Shown here piece by piece: positions 32,166-37,021 of a stretch of DNA of 37,021 nt (position 1 is its first letter; each line of letters begins with the position of its first letter). The notes below the pieces were generated by a model. It saw only the letters and a list, made by a program, of their open reading frames with translations, was not told where the DNA came from and did no database searches. Source of the stretch: Peptoniphilus_A sp022767005 (GTDB lineage Bacteria > Bacillota > Clostridia > Tissierellales > Peptoniphilaceae); the NCBI RefSeq assembly GCF_050315115.1, contig NZ_JBNPOJ010000017.1, positions 1 to 37,021 on the forward strand. Direction: 5' to 3'. A program made the position numbers and the translations under genes.

Positions 32166-33044
32166 CTATTTAAAATTATTTTCTAAAAGCATTACCTTTG
32201 TTTTATTTTCATTTGGTATGAAGTAAGATACTCCTCCAATATATTTTGGCGTGCCAGGAAGTGTATTTGTCGTGATATCTTCCGTTCCTATGCCACGCAT
32301 ATTTATTGCTACTTTAACTAATTTTTTTACTGGAATATTATTCTCAGAATAATTTACATAAGAGCCTAGAAGTAGTGGCGATTTAATTAATGTCTTTGGC
32401 TCCTTCATTTTTGACAAAAGCGCTGACATAAACTGTTGCTGTGCCTTTACTCTTCCAAGGTCGGCATCTTTGTAGCCCTTTCTAAATCTTAAAAATCCTA
32501 TTGCATCGTGTCCATTTAATGTCTGCGTCCCTTCTCTAATGTCTATCTTTAGAGGTGGATCAGCCGTTGGATCTTCGTATTTCATATCAATTGGAACATC
32601 TACTGTAACTCCTCCAATTTTATTTACTACATCTTCTACGAACCTATAATCCACTGTTACATAATATTTTATATCTGTGCCAAGAAGATTGTTTACTGTG
32701 TCAAGGGTTAGCTTACTCCCCCCGTATTTGAAGGAGTGGTTAATCTTTGTCTTTTTATATCCTTTGATTTTTGTATAAGTATCTCTAGGTATAGAAATAA
32801 TATTTACTTTTTTGCTTTTTCCATCCACATTTACTACCATAATGGTGTCAGATCTTGCGTTATCTGCTTTTTTTGAATCCAAGGAATCTACTCCAAGCAT
32901 TAAAAATTGGAGGTCTTCTCCCCCTTGATCTACCTTGTTGGTATCTTCGTTTCCAATGAAATAAAAATAACCTGCAATGCCAGCAAGCGCCAATATTAAA
33001 ATCACAATTATAGTTGTGAAAAAGGCTTTAAAAAAACTTTTCAT
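32166..33044 (-). CDS. LytR-CpsA-Psr family cell-wall glycopolymer ligase
   Basis: 292 residues with one N-terminal membrane anchor (about 8-29) and an extracellular LCP domain. Conserved acidic/Arg positions lie in DNARSDTIMVV, SIPRDTYTKI and GFLRFRKGYKDADLGRVKAQ. LCP proteins transfer polymers such as teichoic acids or capsule from a lipid carrier to peptidoglycan. Its ATG overlaps the yqeK stop by four bases. An LCP gene between yqeK and rsfS is common in Clostridia. Confidence 0.93.
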   Translation of the reverse strand: MKSFFKAFFTTIIVILILALAGIAGYFYFIGNEDTNKVDQGGEDLQFLMLGVDSLDSKKADNARSDTIMVVNVDGKSKKVNIISIPRDTYTKIKGYKKTKINHSFKYGGSKLTLDTVNNLLGTDIKYYVTVDYRFVEDVVNKIGGVTVDVPIDMKYEDPTADPPLKIDIREGTQTLNGHDAIGFLRFRKGYKDADLGRVKAQQQFMSALLSKMKEPKTLIKSPLLLGSYVNYSENNIPVKKLVKVAINMRGIGTEDITTNTLPGTPKYIGGVSYFIPNENKTKVMLLENNFK

Positions 33045-33613
33045 GTGTCTATCTCCTTATAAAAATTTCTAGCAAGAACAGTCATTGGAACAATGTAACT
33101 ATCCCTTTCTACTAAAAATCTTAGAGTGTTATTTAGTGCGAAATACATGGCTGCGTTCAAATCTTTTTTTGAAAGTTCCCTTGCTTTTTCCACACCGTCA
33201 AAATTTCTCATTGGCTCAATATAATCCGCCAAAAAAATTATTTTTTCAAGATCAGACATATTTACTCTGCCAGTAGTATGATAGGCTATGGCATTTAAAA
33301 TGTCTTCGTCTTCTATTCCATAAAATTTGCTTGCGAACAATGCTCCAAGATGTGAGTGGATAATTTGTGGAGCTTTTTGCATTTCTCTCGTAATGAGAAG
33401 TTTATTTTCTTTAGCTGTCTTTATAAGACAATCTTTATCCCTTATTTTTGCACAATCATGTAAAAATCCAGCAATTTCTGCTTTTTCCACATCTACTCCG
33501 TGAATTTTTGCAAGTTCCATTGATGTATCTTTAACTCTAATTGTGTGAAGAAATCTTTTTTCGCCAATTCTTTCGCGAATTTCTGATTCATATTTTTTAA
33601 AATTATAATTCAA
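33041..33613 (-). CDS. yqeK: HD-domain Ap4A hydrolase YqeK
   Basis: A 190-residue HD-family phosphohydrolase. His23 (FLHTIRVKD), His52-Asp53 (FLHDCAK), HSHLGALFA and AYHTTG give the metal ligands; D127 or so in FLADYIEPMR completes the set. YqeK splits diadenosine tetraphosphate to ADP symmetrically. The start is TTG and overlaps nadD by 11 bases, with only a weak ribosome site, so coupling to nadD translation is likely. Confidence 0.93.
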   Translation of the reverse strand: MNYNFKKYESEIRERIGEKRFLHTIRVKDTSMELAKIHGVDVEKAEIAGFLHDCAKIRDKDCLIKTAKENKLLITREMQKAPQIIHSHLGALFASKFYGIEDEDILNAIAYHTTGRVNMSDLEKIIFLADYIEPMRNFDGVEKARELSKKDLNAAMYFALNNTLRFLVERDSYIVPMTVLARNFYKEIDT

Positions 33614-34211
33614 CCTTGTAAAACCCGCTTTCCTTAATATAATTCACTACTTCTTCAGGAATTAAATATTTAACAGATTTTTTATCTTTAATTCTTTCTC
33701 TAAGCTCAGTGGAAGAAATTTCGTAGAGGGGCGTGTGAATTATTTCCACCTTTGTGCCATAATTCTCTCGCAAAAATTTTAATTCTCTATTTATCTCTTC
33801 AATGTCAATGTATTTAGGTCTAAGTGCCACTACAAATTCAATTTCCTTGGAAAGTTCTTCAATTTTTTTCCAAGTTTTAAGTTGAAATAAAGTGTCGAGA
33901 CCAATTAAAAAATATAATTTTTCTTCTTTATAAATTTTTTTCAGTTCTTTAACTGTATCAACTGTGTAAGATAATTTCACGCGATTAGTCTCTATATCAC
34001 TTATCTCAAAATTTGGATTAGATGAAATGGCAAGTCTTACCATCTCATACCTATCTTTTGCTGATACATCTAAATCCTTGTGTGGAGGACTGCCAGTTGG
34101 AATAAAAATAACTTTATCCAAATTAAGTTCTTCCTTTAAATATTCACAAATCATTAAATGACCATAGTGAATGGGATTAAAGGTTCCTCCAAAAATTCCG
34201 TATTTTTTCAT
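33603..34211 (-). CDS. nadD: Nicotinate-nucleotide adenylyltransferase
   Basis: 202 residues; joins nicotinate mononucleotide and ATP to make deamido-NAD. The nucleotidyltransferase motif GGTFNPIHYGHL is at the N-terminus, with FIPTGSPPHK at about 37-46 and the C-terminal ISSTELRERI. Its ATG overlaps the yhbY stop by one base (TAATG). Confidence 0.97.
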   Translation of the reverse strand: MKKYGIFGGTFNPIHYGHLMICEYLKEELNLDKVIFIPTGSPPHKDLDVSAKDRYEMVRLAISSNPNFEISDIETNRVKLSYTVDTVKELKKIYKEEKLYFLIGLDTLFQLKTWKKIEELSKEIEFVVALRPKYIDIEEINRELKFLRENYGTKVEIIHTPLYEISSTELRERIKDKKSVKYLIPEEVVNYIKESGFYKVEL

Positions 34212-34498
34212 TATAATTCTATTTTTTTGTTTTCCTTAGACTCTCTATAAATTGTAAGTTTTTTGCCAATTTTTTGTACAAATTCAGCGCCCGTTGCATC
34301 AATTATTTCGTCAACTATTTCATCAACTTCAACTGGTGCATTTTGCAAAACCTTTATTTTTACAATTTCATGATCTTCTAAAAGTTTATCTATTTGATTT
34401 AAAAATCCTTCATTTATGCCATCTTTTCCCAATTGGATAAGTGGATCCATGTTGTGAGCAAGGCTCTTTAAGTGTGATCTTTGTTTTCCTGTTAACAT
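34211..34498 (-). CDS. yhbY: YhbY-type RNA-binding protein (CRM domain)
   Basis: A 95-residue single CRM-domain protein: LTGKQRSHLKSLAHNMDPLI, then the GKDGINEGFL loop matching the GxxG RNA-binding turn, and LEDHEIVKIKVLQN. It binds precursors of the large ribosomal subunit and helps assembly. It lies 18 bases after obg, with AGGAGA before the ATG, and is followed by nadD. Confidence 0.95.
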   Translation of the reverse strand: MLTGKQRSHLKSLAHNMDPLIQLGKDGINEGFLNQIDKLLEDHEIVKIKVLQNAPVEVDEIVDEIIDATGAEFVQKIGKKLTIYRESKENKKIEL

Positions 34499-34516
34499 TC
34501 TATCTCCTATATATTT

Positions 34517-35785
34517 TTATTCAAAAAACTCAAATTCGTAACCGCCGATAAATACTGAACAGCCATCTTCAGCGCCAAGTTCTTCCAATTTTTCAACTAC
34601 TTTATTCTTTCTAAGATTTTCTTGGAAATATTTAAGTGAATCGTAATCGTCAAAATTTGTTGAACGAAGAAGTTTGTCAATATAAGGCCCTTCAACAAAG
34701 TATTCGTCATTATCTTTAAATACCTTTATTCCTTCTTCTCGTTTAATTTCCTCAACATACTCTTCATCGTAGGTTTCGTAATCGTTGTAATCAACTTCTT
34801 TTAGACTATTATATGTTAGCTTCATTAATTTGTCCAAATTTTTTGTCGTGGCACAAGAACCTGCAATAATTTCATATTTTTCGCCAAGTTCTTCTTCTAA
34901 CTTCTTAAGATTTTCTTCGGCTCCTGGCATATCCATTTTGTTTGCAAAAATAATTTGTTTCTTTTCGCCAAGTTTTTCATTATATTTTACAAGTTCTTCA
35001 TTAATTTTGTAGAAATCTTCAACAGGATCTCTGTACTCTGAGCCAGAAATGTCAATTACGTGAATTAAAATTCCAGTTCTTTCAACATGTTTTAAAAATT
35101 CATCGCCGAGACCAATCCCCTCTGATGCACCTTCAATAAGTCCAGGAATATCTGCAATTACAAAGGACTCCCCTTCTCCAACTTTTACAACCCCAAGGTT
35201 TGGAGTAAGTGTGGTGAAGTGATAATTTGCAATCTTTGGAGTTGCCGATGTTACTATGGAAAGAAGTGTTGACTTTCCTACATTAGGAAACCCAACAAGC
35301 CCTACATCAGCTAGAAGTTTTAATTCTAATATTACTTCTCTCTCTTCTCCAGTGTTTCCAGCTTGTGCAAAAGCTGGTGCTTGTCTTGTTGAAGTTTTAA
35401 ACCTCGCATTTCCCAGTCCACCTTTGCCGCCTTTACATACAGTAACAGACATATTATTTTCCTTTAAATCGTAAATGACGCCCTTTGTGTTTGCATCTCT
35501 AATTAGAGTGCCAACGGGAACTTTTAGTATTATATCTTCGCCATCTCTTCCAAATTTTAATTTGTTCATGCCGTTTTGTCCATTTTCGGCTTTGTATTCT
35601 CTTTTATATCTAAAATCCATCAAGGTGTGAAGTCCAGAGTCCGTCATTACAATTACATTTCCGCCTCTTCCACCGTCGCCACCAGCAGGTCCACCAGCTG
35701 GTTCATATTTTTCTCGTCTCCAAGCGACAGCACCATCTCCACCTTTTCCGGCTTTTAATTTTATTTTTGCTATATCTATAAACAT
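34517..35785 (-). CDS. obg: GTPase Obg
   Basis: A 422-residue ribosome-assembly and stringent-response GTPase. The N-terminal Obg fold is Gly-rich (AGKGGDGAVAWRREKYEP, then GGPAGGDGGRGG). The G domain starts at GLVGFPNVGKSTLLS, with DIPGLIEGASEGIGLG and NKMD. A C-terminal OCT domain covers the last 80 or so residues. Length and order are normal for Gram-positive Obg. It heads the obg-yhbY-nadD-yqeK-lcp-rsfS-ridA unit and has its own extended -10 promoter. Confidence 0.97.
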   Translation of the reverse strand: MFIDIAKIKLKAGKGGDGAVAWRREKYEPAGGPAGGDGGRGGNVIVMTDSGLHTLMDFRYKREYKAENGQNGMNKLKFGRDGEDIILKVPVGTLIRDANTKGVIYDLKENNMSVTVCKGGKGGLGNARFKTSTRQAPAFAQAGNTGEEREVILELKLLADVGLVGFPNVGKSTLLSIVTSATPKIANYHFTTLTPNLGVVKVGEGESFVIADIPGLIEGASEGIGLGDEFLKHVERTGILIHVIDISGSEYRDPVEDFYKINEELVKYNEKLGEKKQIIFANKMDMPGAEENLKKLEEELGEKYEIIAGSCATTKNLDKLMKLTYNSLKEVDYNDYETYDEEYVEEIKREEGIKVFKDNDEYFVEGPYIDKLLRSTNFDDYDSLKYFQENLRKNKVVEKLEELGAEDGCSVFIGGYEFEFFE

Positions 35786-35806
35786 TTTTACCTCGCATTT
35801 TTTAAA

Positions 35807-35815
35807 ATTATATCA
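35807..35815 (-). promoter_or_regulatory. Extended -10 promoter of the obg operon
   Basis: The minus strand reads TGATATAAT, a perfect -10 with TGn, about 20 bases before the obg start. The -35 region has no clear consensus. Confidence 0.55.
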
Positions 35816-35864
35816 TAGAATCAACACAGAATTGTAGTGAAAACTTGAACCTTATGTTAAATAT

Positions 35865-35894
35865 GTAAAATCTTGGTGAAATTTTAGATTTTAC
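35865..35894. repeat. 9-bp perfect inverted repeat between rpmA and obg
   Basis: 35865-35873 (GTAAAATCT) and 35886-35894 (AGATTTTAC) are exact inverted copies around 12 bases, between the rpmA terminator and the obg promoter. It has no T-tail. It could be a regulatory site or chance in AT-rich DNA. Confidence 0.45.
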
Positions 35895-35915
35895 AAAGAA
35901 ATAAAGCAAAAAATA

Positions 35916-35937
35916 AAAGCAAGGTTTCCCTTGCTTT
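35916..35937 (-). terminator. Terminator of the rplU-prp-rpmA operon
   Basis: A perfect 9-bp stem AAAGCAAGG/CCTTGCTTT with a 4-base loop, four bases past the rpmA stop. On the minus strand it is followed by a long T-rich run. Confidence 0.9.
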
Positions 35938-35941
35938 ATCT

Positions 35942-36241
35942 TTATGCTAATTCAACTTTTTCTTCTTCATAAACATTAGCAAATTTCTTTCCGCCTTTGC
36001 CCTTAGTTGTGAATCTTACAATTCCATCAGCTGTGGCAAATAGAGTGTCATCAGAACCCCTCATAACATTTTCGCCTGGATGAATTTTAGTTCCTCTTTG
36101 TCTAACAAGAATATTTCCTGCTAATACAAATTGACCGTCTCCTCTTTTAACTCCAAGTCTCTTTGAGTTTGAATCACGACCGTTCTTAGAAGAACCTGCT
36201 CCCTTTTTTGAAGAAAAAAGTAATAAATCAAATTTAATCAT
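35942..36241 (-). CDS. rpmA: Ribosomal protein L27 with cleavable N-terminal extension
   Basis: 99 residues. It begins MIKFDLLLFSSKKGAGSSKN; the hydrophobic extension up to LLLFS is removed by Prp in Firmicutes, exposing the SKKG-type N-terminus that reaches the peptidyl-transferase centre. The body has GRDSNSKRLGVKRGDGQFV and RQRGTKIHPGENV. The ATG at 36241 is right for the family; an earlier in-frame start would run into prp. It follows prp with one base between them. Confidence 0.97.
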   Translation of the reverse strand: MIKFDLLLFSSKKGAGSSKNGRDSNSKRLGVKRGDGQFVLAGNILVRQRGTKIHPGENVMRGSDDTLFATADGIVRFTTKGKGGKKFANVYEEEKVELA

Positions 36242-36242
36242 T

Positions 36243-36572
36243 TTACACCTCCACATTCTTTAGTGTCAAATATTCTGGGTAAGCTTCATCAATGAGCTCT
36301 ATCCCCATTATCATAAATTCAAAACAAGTTTGAATATCTTTTCTTTTAAAAACATTACTATTTAAAATTTCTATTTTTAACAATCCGTCACCTTGTATGT
36401 CCACAATTTCACTTTCACTAACCCCCAATTTATTTATAAGTGTAAAATAAAAAGTTTGAGTGAGAGTTGAAATACTAGAGCAAACAATTTTATCAAATTC
36501 TCCCTCAGCGTGTCCACAAGACTTAAATCCATAGTAATAATCGCCTTTTTTGTAAAGGTCTATACTAGTCAT
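36243..36572 (-). CDS. prp: Ribosomal-processing cysteine protease Prp
   Basis: 109 residues. The catalytic His is in KSCGHAEG and the catalytic Cys in DKIVCSSIS, with the usual spacing of about a dozen residues. Prp cuts the N-terminal extension from ribosomal protein L27, encoded directly downstream. Its ATG overlaps the rplU stop by one base (TAATG), giving the standard Firmicutes order rplU-prp-rpmA. Confidence 0.95.
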   Translation of the reverse strand: MTSIDLYKKGDYYYGFKSCGHAEGEFDKIVCSSISTLTQTFYFTLINKLGVSESEIVDIQGDGLLKIEILNSNVFKRKDIQTCFEFMIMGIELIDEAYPEYLTLKNVEV

Positions 36573-36877
36573 TAGTTAATACCTGAAATTTCAACTAAAG
36601 TGTATGGTTGACGGTGTCCGTTTTTCTTTCTTTCGTTTTTCTTAGATTTGTATTTATAAACAATAACTTTTTTGTTTTTTCCTTGAGCTAATACTTTACC
36701 TTCAACTTTTGCACCATCAACAAAAGGAGCACCAATTTTAGGTTCATCTCCAGATACAAAAAGAACTTTGTCAAAAGTAACAGTGTCGCCTTCTTTTACA
36801 TCTAATTTTTCAACTTTAATTTTGTCACCAGCTTCAACAACATATTGTTTTCCGCCTGTTTCAATAATTGCGTACAT
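36572..36877 (-). CDS. rplU: Ribosomal protein L21
   Basis: 101 residues, normal length: MYAIIETGGKQYVVEAGD at the N-terminus and the basic KYKSKKNERKKNGHRQPYT near the end, which contacts 23S rRNA. AGGAGGTG lies before the ATG. It is the first gene of its operon and is preceded by an L21 leader. Confidence 0.98.
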   Translation of the reverse strand: MYAIIETGGKQYVVEAGDKIKVEKLDVKEGDTVTFDKVLFVSGDEPKIGAPFVDGAKVEGKVLAQGKNKKVIVYKYKSKKNERKKNGHRQPYTLVEISGIN

Positions 36878-36878
36878 T

Positions 36879-36949
36879 GTAGCACCTCCTCATTACAAGA
36901 CTCGCCATTATAGGCACCCTAGTTTAAAACCTATTCTGTGCGGTTACAT
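36879..36949 (-). ncRNA. L21 leader RNA of the rplU operon
   Basis: The 5' leader between the promoter and rplU has the known Firmicutes L21-leader pattern on the minus strand: ACCGCACAG, then CTAGGGTGCCTATAATGGCG and the run to AGGAGGTGC. These leaders are thought to let L21 (or another product of the operon) repress its own synthesis. I recognise the motif by eye; a covariance search for the Rfam L21 leader would settle it. Confidence 0.85.
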
Positions 36950-36955
36950 CAATGT

Positions 36956-36984
36956 ATTTTATCACATGAACTAATCTTTGTAAA
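36956..36984 (-). promoter_or_regulatory. Sigma-A promoter of rplU-prp-rpmA
   Basis: On the minus strand, -35 TTTACA (36979-36984) and -10 TAAAAT (36956-36961) with a 17-base spacer. Transcription would begin near 36949, just ahead of the L21 leader. Confidence 0.7.
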
Positions 36985-37021
36985 GAAAATTTTATGGTTT
37001 TGTTTGCTTGCTCTTTATTTA

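Noticed and set aside
1..37021. tRNA or rRNA genes, CRISPR arrays, insertion sequences, prophage or integrase genes
   Set aside because: None could be recognised on either strand; no spaced short repeats and no transposase or integrase motifs.

Overview
The window looks like chromosome of a low-GC, anaerobic Gram-positive bacterium. The DNA is very AT-rich. Shine-Dalgarno sequences are strong (AGGAGG) and several genes start at TTG. L27 carries the Firmicutes-type N-terminal extension next to its Prp protease gene, rplU has an L21 leader, and a LytR-CpsA-Psr cell-wall enzyme is present. The gene mix fits a Clostridia/Tissierellia-type organism (Peptoniphilus/Anaerococcus-like), but I cannot fix the genus. 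Every gene from position 1077 to the right end is read leftward; only a short left edge (137-1033) is read rightward.

Layout, left to right: (1) a broken bacteriocin-like secreted protein gene and a small membrane protein, ending at a strong bidirectional terminator; (2) coaE and polA; (3) a ten-gene catabolic operon (4466-13661) with its own sigma-A promoter, operator-like palindrome and terminator; (4) a DEAD-box RNA helicase gene behind a leader terminator, then a rhodanese gene; (5) a run of sixteen leftward genes (16123-30934); (6) the housekeeping block ridA-rsfS-lcp-yqeK-nadD-yhbY-obg and rpmA-prp-rplU.

The operon in (3) is a Gram-positive version of the non-phosphorylating L-fucose pathway known from the Campylobacter jejuni fuc island. 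It has a FucP-type permease, L-fucose dehydrogenase, a fuconolactonase-type amidohydrolase, a UxaA-type dehydratase split into two genes, a DapA-family aldolase and an IclR regulator. To these it adds a KdgT-type permease, a FucO-type lactaldehyde reductase and an FAH-family hydrolase. The predicted flow is L-fucose to fuconolactone, fuconate, 2-keto-3-deoxyfuconate, then pyruvate plus L-lactaldehyde, with the lactaldehyde reduced to 1,2-propanediol. A near-identical 29-bp direct repeat (4362-4390 and 13841-13869) brackets the whole operon. This suggests it was inserted into, or can be lost from, the terminator of the helicase gene.

Region (5) is the most interesting part. Three molybdenum hydroxylase subunits (FeS, FAD, Mo) are followed by a member of the histidine/phenylalanine ammonia-lyase family that lacks the Ala-Ser-Gly needed to form the MIO cofactor, then a BCCT transporter (a family for quaternary-ammonium substrates) and a GntR regulator. 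Next come XdhC, a MocA-like cytidylyltransferase, a MoeA-like protein, MoaC, MoaA, a MOSC-MogA fusion and ModABC. An MIO-less lyase beside a betaine-type transporter points to ergothionase-like elimination of trimethylamine from ergothioneine, or a similar trimethylated histidine derivative. The molybdenum hydroxylase would then act on the unsaturated imidazole product, and the rest of the run would supply its cofactor. This pathway is inference; the gene families themselves are clear.
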